Shown here one piece after another: positions 1 to 5,175 of a stretch of DNA of 5,175 nucleotides. The translations under genes and the position numbers were made by a program. The stretch is taken from the NCBI GenBank assembly GCA_013696835.1, contig JACCXV010000409.1:1-5175 (forward strand). The letters are read 5' to 3'. Every line of letters starts with the position of its first letter. The first letter of the stretch is position 1. This DNA is from Gemmatimonadota bacterium. Lineage in GTDB: Bacteria; Gemmatimonadota; Gemmatimonadetes; JACCXV01. Below the pieces are notes generated by a model that did not search any database, was not told the origin of the DNA, and saw only the letters and a list, made by a program, of their open reading frames with translations.

Positions 1-912
1 CTCCGGCGAGGCGCTGAGGACCGCCGCGCGGCCGCCGTCGAGATAAGCCGCGAACGGCGCGGGATTCGCGGCGCGCAGACGGCGGTAGAGCGCGAGCGGC
101 GCGTCCGCGCAGGGCTGCGAGAGCCGCTGCGAGAGGTTCACCTGAAACACGTCTCCCGCCAGCACGTACTCCCGGCAGCGTGCGACCGCCTCGAGGTACC
201 GGTCGCGAGAGAACGTCGAGCGCACTCCCGGCACTCCCGGGACCGGATGCGTGATCGGCGCCTCGGGACCCGCTGTGGGGGTCTCCTGCACGCGAGATCT
301 CGCCGTGCGGGCGGAGGACCCACGGCCACCCAGCCGCGCGAGGACCATCTCGATGCGCTCGGCCGCGCGCATGGAACGTCCTGGCCCGTCCGGCTCCGGC
401 AAGCCCGTCGAGATTACCCACGCCCGGCCCGTGCGGTGGTCCCATGCGAGGGTCCAGTCGAAGAAGCCGAGTCGCATGTCCGGCAGCTGGAGGTCGTCGA
501 ACCGCGGCGGCGGGACGCGTTCGAGATGGTGGAGCAGGTCGTATCCCAACCAGCCGATCACGCCGCCACGGAAGGGGGGCAGGCCGTCGCCCGCGACCCC
601 GCCCGCGCGCCCGCCCGTGCGCTCACCTGCGCCAGCCGTCTCGGCGGCCGCCGTGGACCATCGGCGCAACTCCGACTCGAGCACGTCGAAGGGGTCCGCG
701 TCGACTTCCCCGGCCGAAGCGCCCGGGCCACACCGGCGCACACGCCTGCCCTTTGCCTCCAGCGTCAGGAACGGATCGGCGGACAGGAAAGACCATGCGG
801 CGAGATCTCCGTGATCTCCGACGCTCTCCAGCAGCGAGCAACCGGGCAGGTCTGCGAACGCCTCGCAGGCGTCGACGGGCGCGGGCGCGGCCGCGATCTC
901 ACGTACGCGCAT
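1..912 (-). CDS. pabB: Aminodeoxychorismate synthase component I (PabB), 5' part, runs off the left edge
   Basis: I translated 304 uninterrupted codons from the ATG at 912 to the window edge. The family uses chorismate and ammonia from a PabA glutaminase to make 4-amino-4-deoxychorismate, the precursor of pABA, in the cytoplasm. The N-terminal domain shows LLESV near residue 27 and GGVIGWLGYDLL at about 115-126. A low-complexity Arg/Ala/Pro linker (about 185-230, with a PGVPGV repeat) follows. The chorismate-binding domain then begins: FSRDRYLEAV (234-243), GDVFQVNLSQR (253-263), NPAPFAAYLDGG and VLSASPE (298-304). Asn259 in QVNLSQR is typical of PabB; TrpE usually has a hydrophobic residue there. 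The catalytic C-terminal half is outside the window, so activity and any fusion to a PabC-like lyase cannot be judged. The start is supported by GGAGG at 919-923, 6 bases upstream. It overlaps the preceding gene by 14 bases, so translational coupling is likely. Confidence 0.93.
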   Translation of the reverse strand, partial: MRVREIAAAPAPVDACEAFADLPGCSLLESVGDHGDLAAWSFLSADPFLTLEAKGRRVRRCGPGASAGEVDADPFDVLESELRRWSTAAAETAGAGERTGGRAGGVAGDGLPPFRGGVIGWLGYDLLHHLERVPPPRFDDLQLPDMRLGFFDWTLAWDHRTGRAWVISTGLPEPDGPGRSMRAAERIEMVLARLGGRGSSARTARSRVQETPTAGPEAPITHPVPGVPGVRSTFSRDRYLEAVARCREYVLAGDVFQVNLSQRLSQPCADAPLALYRRLRAANPAPFAAYLDGGRAAVLSASPE

Positions 913-2311
913 CGATCGCCTCCCCGGACGCATCGGCCACAGCGGCGTTCCGTGAGCCCCGCGTGAGCCGTACGTGCTCCTTCAGAGGGTCGTCGGGCGG
1001 CGTGAGATAGCCCCACGACAGCGATCCCTCCTGGCGATACGTCTTGCCCAGCACGATGGCGAGCTTCGCCTTCGCGAGCTCCTTTCCGAGGTAGAACGCG
1101 TGCGTCGCCTCGTCCACGCCGAGCTGATCGAAGATGTCCTGGATCTCGGTCCCGGTGACGAACCGGTCGCGGTTCAGGACCGTGATGCGGTGCTCGTCCG
1201 CGAAGATGCGGTAGTTGGGATCTGTGATGCGGCTCTGGAGCTCTCGCAGCTCCTCCTCGCTGTAGGACAGCACCTCCGCGTCCTTGACCGTGAGCAGGCG
1301 GTCATCCAGATGCTTGGGCAGCTGCCCCTGCCGCAGGGCGTAGTGCATCAGCCGGCGTGCGACGTCGAGCTCGCGAACGGTGCCGCGCGCCCACGGAATC
1401 ACCTCGGTCGCGAGCACCCAGCGGATCCCCGCCTCCTGGCAGAACCCGGCGAGCACGGCATTGACGCCGGTGGTGTCGGCGTCGAGCAGCTCGCTCACGT
1501 TCGCGGTGCCCATCAGGATCTCCGCCGCGGGATGGCGATCGCGCAACGCGAGATAGCGTCCCAGGGCGCGCGCAAACCCGAAGCCGATCGGGTCCAGGAT
1601 GGAGTCCAGGATGCAGGGGCGGCCCCAGTCCTCGAGGCGCTCGATGGTCGGCTCCATCGTCTCCAACCCCCCACCGGCGTCGGGCAGAACGACGTAGGTG
1701 GCGGGCACGTCGCGCGCGACCTCAACGTTCCCCGAATTGACGCTGAGCACGATCTCCGCTCCGGCGCCCACCGCGGTCTCGATCTCGCCCGTGTCGAAGG
1801 TGTCGATGCTGACTCGGTGGCCGCGCTCCCGCAGGCCGCGAACGATCTCGCGCAGGTTGGGGAACGGCTGACCCGGCGTGCAGCCGACGTCGATGACCTC
1901 GGCCCCGCTGGCCGCGAAGTAGGCGGCGCGCTCGAACAGCGCCTCCGGCTCCCACGCCGGCGCGTTGTTGATCTCGGCCAGGATCTGCAGGTCGTAGGCG
2001 CCATACTCGCGCCGCGCTGCGGCGAGGCCGAAGTGCTCCGGAATCCTGCGCAGATCGGCCGGCCCCTTCTCGGTGCGCACTCCCAGGGCTCGCTCCAGCA
2101 CCGCGGGATCGCCCTGGCAGAGGCCGGGGAGCAGGATCAGGTCGACGCCGGCGGGAAGCGAGAGATGGCGGGCGATCCAGCGCGGAGTCATTAGCGCCGC
2201 GACGGTGATCCCCAGCACGGCGACCTCCGGCTCGATCCCCGCCGGAAGCGCGCCGAGCGTATCGCGCAGCGCGCGCTCGGCCAGCTTGCCGGTCACGAAG
2301 AGGACGCGCAC
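899..2311 (-). CDS. Dihydropteroate synthase-like protein (TIGR00284 / DUF6513 type)
   Basis: This 470-residue protein starts with GTG at 2311, with GAGG 8 bases upstream. Residues 1-95 form an N-terminal domain opening MRVLFVTGKLAE. Residues about 105-330 read as a pterin-binding TIM barrel of the dihydropteroate synthase kind: LAEINNAP (111-118), GAEVIDVGCTPGQP (136-149), VSIDTFDTGEI (167-177), LDPIGFGFA (239-247) and ILMGTANVSEL (265-275). Residues about 340-450 form a C-terminal domain absent from ordinary FolP, with DPNYRIF (364-370) and SLSWGYLTPP (430-439). FolP is usually under 300 residues, so this is the longer relative known from methanogens and from bacteria with methanopterin-type C1 carriers. 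There the family is linked to the step joining a pterin to an arylamine-ribose unit; the exact reaction in this organism is inference. Flanking pterin dehydratase and pabB genes support a pterin cofactor role. Confidence 0.88.
   Translation of the reverse strand: MRVLFVTGKLAERALRDTLGALPAGIEPEVAVLGITVAALMTPRWIARHLSLPAGVDLILLPGLCQGDPAVLERALGVRTEKGPADLRRIPEHFGLAAARREYGAYDLQILAEINNAPAWEPEALFERAAYFAASGAEVIDVGCTPGQPFPNLREIVRGLRERGHRVSIDTFDTGEIETAVGAGAEIVLSVNSGNVEVARDVPATYVVLPDAGGGLETMEPTIERLEDWGRPCILDSILDPIGFGFARALGRYLALRDRHPAAEILMGTANVSELLDADTTGVNAVLAGFCQEAGIRWVLATEVIPWARGTVRELDVARRLMHYALRQGQLPKHLDDRLLTVKDAEVLSYSEEELRELQSRITDPNYRIFADEHRITVLNRDRFVTGTEIQDIFDQLGVDEATHAFYLGKELAKAKLAIVLGKTYRQEGSLSWGYLTPPDDPLKEHVRLTRGSRNAAVADASGEAIDART
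919..923 (-). promoter_or_regulatory. Ribosome binding site of pabB
   Basis: On the minus strand this reads GGAGG, 6 bases before the ATG at 912. It lies inside the end of the preceding reading frame. It fixes the pabB start and supports translation directly from the polycistronic message. Confidence 0.75.
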
Positions 2312-2357
2312 GCGGGGAGCCTCGGGAGACGACGGGGCAACTACGGGGAGGAGCGGG

Positions 2358-2385
2358 CGCCGGCCCCCGCGTTCCGGGGGCGGCG
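2358..2385. other. Strong GC hairpin between the pterin dehydratase and DHPS-like genes
   Basis: The arms 2358-2369 and 2375-2385 pair over 11 G-C base pairs with a single bulged G (2363) and a 5-base loop. The right arm ends 2 bases from the dehydratase stop codon, inside the 76-base gap before the next gene. There is no T-run after it on either strand, so it is not a classical intrinsic terminator. It could shield the 3' end of the upstream coding segment, attenuate transcription, or be incidental in GC-rich DNA. Confidence 0.45.
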
Positions 2386-2387
2386 GG

Positions 2388-2747
2388 TCACTTCGCGTGC
2401 ACGAACTTGTTCGGCGTGCCAGTGAGGGTACCCCCGGGCTCCGGCCGCCAGAGCGCCACCTCGTCGATCTTCCTTGCCAGCGAGAAGTCGTTGTCCGTGA
2501 CCCCCCCGGAAGCGTGGGTCTTGAGCTTCACCCACACCTTGCCCCAGGTCACCGCGAGGTCAGGGTGATGGTACGCGGCCTCCGCGAGGTATCCGATGGC
2601 GTTGACCAGCATGAGCGTCGTCGGCCAGCCGTCGGTATTGAACTTCTTGCGTATCCAGCCCTCCTCGAGGTACCAGCCGGGAAGATCCTTCAGGCGCTCC
2701 TGGATCTCCTCGTCCGAGTACGTCCTCAGCTTCTGCTCTGCCGCCAT
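2388..2747 (-). CDS. Pterin-4a-carbinolamine dehydratase (4a-hydroxytetrahydrobiopterin dehydratase family)
   Basis: The 119-residue product matches the small pterin-4a-carbinolamine dehydratase fold. The family signature is complete: Glu56, the His60-His61-Pro62 triad, Trp68, His78 and Asp87, with the spacing E-x3-HHP-x5-W-x9-H-x8-D. In characterised members the three histidines dehydrate 4a-hydroxy-tetrahydropterin to the quinonoid dihydropterin. A Pro/Gly-rich tail after residue 100 extends past the usual core. I chose the ATG at 2747 because GGAG lies 7 bases upstream and the protein begins at the normal family position. A GTG at 2819 in the same frame would add 24 unrelated residues. No phenylalanine hydroxylase is visible nearby; instead the gene precedes a dihydropteroate synthase-like gene and pabB. 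This suggests a role in pterin cofactor biosynthesis rather than amino-acid hydroxylation. That role is inference. Confidence 0.92.
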   Translation of the reverse strand: MAAEQKLRTYSDEEIQERLKDLPGWYLEEGWIRKKFNTDGWPTTLMLVNAIGYLAEAAYHHPDLAVTWGKVWVKLKTHASGGVTDNDFSLARKIDEVALWRPEPGGTLTGTPNKFVHAK

Positions 2748-2754
2748 GCCGCCA

Positions 2755-2758
2755 CTCC
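2755..2758 (-). promoter_or_regulatory. Ribosome binding site of the pterin dehydratase
   Basis: Reads GGAG on the minus strand, 7 bases before the ATG at 2747. It decides for this start over the in-frame GTG at 2819. Confidence 0.6.
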
Positions 2759-2784
2759 ATCCGAGGTTCGGACTGCCGAGGTGA

Positions 2785-2812
2785 AACCTAAGCCGCGCAT
2801 CCGTGGCGGCAA
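2785..2812 (-). promoter_or_regulatory. Candidate sigma-70-like promoter for the pterin/pABA operon
   Basis: In the 186-base gap upstream of the dehydratase, the minus strand carries TTGCCG (2807-2812), a 16-base spacer and TAGGTT (2785-2790). This would put the transcript start near 2778, about 30 bases before the ATG. The -35 box matches the consensus TTGACA at four of six bases and the -10 is weak, so this is a candidate only. The gap does separate two runs of tightly packed genes, so a promoter somewhere in it is expected. Confidence 0.3.
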
Positions 2813-2933
2813 CGCACACGCACTCTGAAAGCGGGGCGCAGGGCGACCGCTCCCCGACCCGTGGAACTCAGGACGCAGGGGCTGGAACGATCGAGTCTGC
2901 GAAACGTCTTTTCCTTCCTCAACGCGGGGCGCG

Positions 2934-3587
2934 TCAGGTGATCCAAGCCGTGGACTTCCGTACGACGACCCACTCGGATCCGCGAAGCTCGAGCGTCACG
3001 TCCACCGTCTCCATCCACATTCCGCCACCGGGCATCTCCGGCCCAGGATCAGACCGCGTAGTACCTACGATCTCGACGGAGACTCGCACCGTGACCGGTT
3101 GCAGTTCGAGGCCGATCGATGTCCGAGGCGGCAGAAAGGAAATTTGTCTCTTCGAGGGATGGTCGACCCCGCACGAAGTGTCGCCCTGGTTGCAAATGCG
3201 GGCGCTCACTCCTCTTCTTGCCAAGCGGTCGAGAAAGGATCGGGGAAGGGCGGGAGAGAGCAGAAACGTGTAACTCTCCGGGTTTTCGAGCGAAGGATCG
3301 ACCGGCAATAGACGAATGTCGGGATTGCTCTCCTTCGCGGACTTTCCCTCCTCCCACTCCATGAACCTCCAAGCCTCTCGATCATTCTCATAATGCATGA
3401 GAATGGCTTCGTAAACCCGCAGGAGCTCAGTCGAGTCCGCCAGCTCCTGGGCACGCGAGGAATGCTGCGATACCGTCAGGAAGAACAGAGCCAAGGGGAC
3501 GGCGCACGATGCTCGAACTGTTACGTGACACGAGAAGGGATGCCATGGATCACGAGATCCACAGGCAGCTCTGCTGCAGCCCCTCAT
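2934..3587 (-). CDS. Small exported protein of unknown function
   Basis: I do not recognise a family for this 217-residue protein. Its ATG at 3587 overlaps the SDR stop as ATGA, and GGAAGG at 3595-3600 lies 7 bases upstream, so the start looks real and coupled. After a polar stretch of about 27 residues comes a hydrophobic core (AVPLALFFLTVS, 29-40). It is followed by SRA-Q, a plausible signal peptidase I site after Ala46; the n-region is long for a signal peptide. The mature part has an acidic helical segment (about 48-82, rich in Glu, Trp and Arg). Cys132 and Cys139 are spaced for a possible disulfide. A beta-strand-like C-terminus (about 163-215) has alternating Val/Thr and ends WVVVRKSTAWIT. 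G+C falls to about 47% in 3361-3420, well below its neighbours. Export is inferred; function is unknown. Confidence 0.7.
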   Translation of the reverse strand: MRGCSRAACGSRDPWHPFSCHVTVRASCAVPLALFFLTVSQHSSRAQELADSTELLRVYEAILMHYENDREAWRFMEWEEGKSAKESNPDIRLLPVDPSLENPESYTFLLSPALPRSFLDRLARRGVSARICNQGDTSCGVDHPSKRQISFLPPRTSIGLELQPVTVRVSVEIVGTTRSDPGPEMPGGGMWMETVDVTLELRGSEWVVVRKSTAWIT

Positions 3588-4339
3588 CCCATCACCTTCC
3601 CGCCGTCGATGCGGATCGTCTGACCCGTGATGTAGCCCGCCTCATCGGACGCCAGATACAGAGCGGCATTCGCGACGTCCTCCGGCGTGCCCCAGCGCCG
3701 CAGCGGGATGGACGACGCCACCCGCTCGTACAGGCCCCTGTCGATCCCCGCGCCGTAGGCGGTCTCGATCCAGCCCGGGGCGACGACGTTCACACGCACC
3801 GTGGGAGCAACCCGCCGCGCGAGGTTGCGGCTGAACGCCTCCACGCCTCCCTTGGTCGCCGAGAACGCCTCCGCGATCACGCCCTCGGTTCCGGCCGCGT
3901 CGTGGTCCCAGGACATGTTCACGATGCAGCCGGACCCCTGCCGCAGCATCCGCTCCGCCACCGCCCACGAGCACAGCACGCTGCCGCGCAGGTCCACCTC
4001 GATCACGCGCTCGAGCTTCTGGGGGGGGCTGAGCATCCCGCCCTCTCCGGTCAGGATGTCGGCGCCGGCAATGTTCATCCAGACGTCCAGCCCGCCCAGC
4101 GCGCGCTCCGCCTCCTCCACGAGCCGCTGGATCGCGGCTGCGTCGGCCATGTCCGCGGAGATGGTCGTGGCCCTGCGGCCCAGGGCGCGGATCTCCTCCG
4201 CGACCTCCTCGGCGGCGGCGTGAGAGCGGCCGTAATGCACGACCAGGTCGGCTCCCTCCCGCGCCAGCGCGAGCGCGGTGGCACGCCCGATCCCGCCGCT
4301 CGCGCCGGTGACCACGGCGCGCTTGCCCTCAAGACGCAT
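3584..4339 (-). CDS. Short-chain dehydrogenase/reductase (SDR) family protein with an altered catalytic tetrad
   Basis: The 251-residue length and motif order fit a classical cytoplasmic SDR. TGASGGIG (11-18) binds the nucleotide, Ala-Asp-Met at 62-64 matches the cofactor-contacting acidic site, and NIAG (89-92) replaces the usual NNAG. VRVNVVAPGWIET (181-193) and GQTIRIDGG (239-247) are the conserved C-terminal elements. The catalytic residues differ. Asp116 stands where Asn is usual, Trp144 (in VNMSWDHD) where the catalytic Ser is expected, and Phe159 (in FSATK) where the catalytic Tyr is expected; only Lys163 remains. I checked these codons as GAC, TGG and TTC. The enzyme may use other acids such as Asp145, act as a binding or regulatory protein, or be inactive. 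Pteridine reductases also replace the Ser, but keep the Tyr. The ATG at 4339 has GAGG 7 bases upstream, and the gene overlaps the PhzF-like gene by 11 bases. Substrate unknown. Confidence 0.9.
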   Translation of the reverse strand: MRLEGKRAVVTGASGGIGRATALALAREGADLVVHYGRSHAAAEEVAEEIRALGRRATTISADMADAAAIQRLVEEAERALGGLDVWMNIAGADILTGEGGMLSPPQKLERVIEVDLRGSVLCSWAVAERMLRQGSGCIVNMSWDHDAAGTEGVIAEAFSATKGGVEAFSRNLARRVAPTVRVNVVAPGWIETAYGAGIDRGLYERVASSIPLRRWGTPEDVANAALYLASDEAGYITGQTIRIDGGKVMG

Positions 4340-5093
4340 GTCCCGCCCTCTTCTCGCGCCTCGCCGGTTCCTTGCGGCCCATCCCTTTCTCGCGGCCCGC
4401 CCCTTCCTCGCGACCTTCCGCCGCCGGCCCCTCGAGCCGCCCGCGCAACACCGTGACCGCGTTGCCGCCCAGCAGCACGCGGTCGTCGCACACCCGCACG
4501 TGCACGACGCCGCCGCGAGCGGAAGCCTGATAGGCCGTGAACTCCGTCTTTCGCAGGCGCGGCTGCCAGTAGGGGCCGAGGCAGCAGTGGGCGGAGCCAG
4601 TGACCGGGTCCTCGTTTATCCCGGCACGAGGCGCGAAGAAGCGCGAGACGAAGTCGTACTCGGCCGAGCTGGAGCGAGCCGTCACGCAGACGCCGCGGAC
4701 GGGCAGACGGCTCAGGAGGGCCACGTCCGGAGTCAGATCACGCAGCGTGCGCTCCGAATCGACCTCCACGAGGAGATCGTGCTTGCTGCGGCCGACATAC
4801 GCCGGGGGCACGCCGAGCGCGCGTTCGAGCCCCGCGGGGATCGGCGCCGGCTTCTCGGGGCGCGCGGGGAAGTCGAGCTCGATTCGATCGTCTCGTGCGG
4901 CGGCCGTGAGAAGGCCGCTCTTCGTATGGAAGCGGGCCTCTTCGGTGCGCTCCAGCTTGCCCTCTTCCCAAAGAAGATGAGCACTCGCCAGAGTCGCGTG
5001 ACCGCAGAGCTCGACCTCGGTCACGGGCGTGAACCAGCGCAGGTCCCAGCCGTCGTCGCCCGCCACGAGAAAGGCCGTCTCGGAGAGGTTCAT
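4329..5093 (-). CDS. PhzF-family isomerase/epimerase-like protein, main fragment after an in-frame TAG
   Basis: The 254-residue frame begins MNLSETAFLV, which in PhzF relatives is an internal motif about 40-45 residues from the true N-terminus. Residues matching the PhzF active site are present: Glu5 (NLSE), Gly31-His32 (LCGHATLASAH), Asp162 and Ser167 (NEDPVTGSAH). PhzF isomerises dihydro-3-hydroxyanthranilate in phenazine synthesis, but most family members have other or unknown substrates and no phenazine genes are visible here. The codon just before this ATG is TAG, and the missing family N-terminus is readable upstream in the same frame, so the gene is broken or split. No good ribosome binding site precedes 5093 (AAGGA is 13 bases away). 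After residue 220 a charged Gly/Arg/Glu/Lys tail of about 34 residues extends past the family's usual end. The gene overlaps the SDR start by 11 bases. Confidence 0.85.
   Translation of the reverse strand: MNLSETAFLVAGDDGWDLRWFTPVTEVELCGHATLASAHLLWEEGKLERTEEARFHTKSGLLTAAARDDRIELDFPARPEKPAPIPAGLERALGVPPAYVGRSKHDLLVEVDSERTLRDLTPDVALLSRLPVRGVCVTARSSSAEYDFVSRFFAPRAGINEDPVTGSAHCCLGPYWQPRLRKTEFTAYQASARGGVVHVRVCDDRVLLGGNAVTVLRGRLEGPAAEGREEGAGREKGMGRKEPARREKRAGHAS
4344..4415. repeat. Four 18-nt tandem repeats coding a hexapeptide tail
   Basis: The units are 4398-4415, 4380-4397, 4362-4379 and 4344-4361, imperfect copies with a period of exactly 18 bases. Read on the minus strand in the PhzF frame they encode GREEGA, GREKGM, GRKEPA and RREKRA. 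The purine-rich units resemble Shine-Dalgarno sequences, and the last one supplies the ribosome binding site of the following SDR gene. The exact 18-base period keeps the frame, so copy number could vary without a frameshift. Confidence 0.8.
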
Positions 5094-5175
5094 CTAGCCG
5101 GCGACGTCCTTCATCCAGCGCTCCGGAGCGGCGCGCTGCAGGAAGCAGACGGCGGCCGGATTGCCCGTGAAGGGC
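5094..5175 (-). pseudogene. Severed N-terminal part of the PhzF-like gene, ending in TAG, runs off the right edge
   Basis: In the same frame as the gene below it, 26 codons from 5174 read PFTGNPAAVCFLQ then RAAPERWMKDVAG, followed by TAG at 5094-5096. PFTGNPAAV is the conserved PhzF N-terminal motif, and Glu is the usual residue where the stop falls, just before MNLSET. A single GAG to TAG change would therefore explain the break. The real start lies beyond the window. Alternatives are a sequencing error, stop-codon readthrough, or translation of two pieces through the adjacent TAG-ATG. Confidence 0.8.

Noticed and set aside
222..239. Two perfect tandem copies of GCACTCCCG
   Set aside because: They encode the PGVPGV linker in PabB between its two domains; two copies only, so treated as linker slippage rather than a functional repeat.
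247..1010. Several overlapping plus-strand frames over pabB
   Set aside because: The minus strand gives 304 continuous codons of recognisable PabB; the plus frames are Arg/Pro/Ala-rich and motif-free.
974..2194. Plus-strand open frame of 406 codons
   Set aside because: It lies wholly antisense to the DHPS-like gene, has a Leu/Arg/Gly/Ala/Val-heavy composition with no recognisable motif, and is what GC-rich codon bias produces on the opposite strand.
2748..2819. Longer N-terminus for the pterin dehydratase from a GTG at 2819
   Set aside because: The extra 24 residues do not resemble the family, and the internal ATG at 2747 has a better ribosome binding site.
2922..2934. ACGCG-GGG-CGCGT inverted repeat at the end of the exported protein gene
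   Set aside because: Only 5 base pairs with no T-run; too short to call a terminator in GC-rich DNA.
2803..3273. Plus-strand open frame of 156 codons facing the exported protein gene
   Set aside because: No family motif and no convincing ribosome binding site. The opposite-strand frame has a coupled start, a good Shine-Dalgarno and signal-peptide-like features, so it is the better choice.
3509..4456. Plus-strand open frame of 315 codons across the SDR gene
   Set aside because: It is antisense to a clear SDR and rich in Arg, His, Pro and Ala with no domain; a compositional shadow.

Overview
This is a GC-rich bacterial window (hand counts of about 75% G+C in 4441-4500) in which every gene I can support lies on the minus strand. 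Tightly packed reading frames, GTG starts and good Shine-Dalgarno sites point to a free-living high-GC bacterium. The combination of a TIGR00284/DUF6513-type dihydropteroate synthase-like protein with pterin and pABA genes fits lineages that make tetrahydromethanopterin (H4MPT)-type C1 carriers, but I cannot name the phylum from sequence alone.

Read in the direction of transcription (high to low coordinate), there are two blocks. Block A is a PhzF-family isomerase-like protein (4329-5093), an SDR-fold protein (3584-4339) and a small exported protein of unknown function (2934-3587). They are chained by an 11-base and a 4-base (ATGA) overlap, so they are very probably one operon. The PhzF frame is broken by an in-frame TAG immediately before the ATG at 5093. 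The conserved family N-terminus can still be read upstream to the window edge, so this gene is a fresh nonsense mutant, a split gene or a sequence error. It also carries a C-terminal tail made of four hexapeptide repeats (18-nt tandem DNA repeat). The SDR keeps the nucleotide-binding motif and the catalytic Lys, but has replaced the other three residues of the usual Asn-Ser-Tyr-Lys tetrad.

Block B starts after a 186-base gap that holds a weak candidate promoter. It contains a pterin-4a-carbinolamine dehydratase (2388-2747), a 76-base gap with a strong GC hairpin, the dihydropteroate synthase-like protein (899-2311), and pabB (aminodeoxychorismate synthase component I), which overlaps it by 14 bases and runs off the left edge. 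This block joins pterin handling, pterin-pABA-type condensation chemistry and pABA supply, so a role in making a pterin C1 cofactor (folate or, more likely, an H4MPT-type carrier) is a reasonable inference.

No tRNA, rRNA, CRISPR, insertion sequence or phage feature was seen. The long plus-strand frames are antisense shadows of the minus-strand genes.
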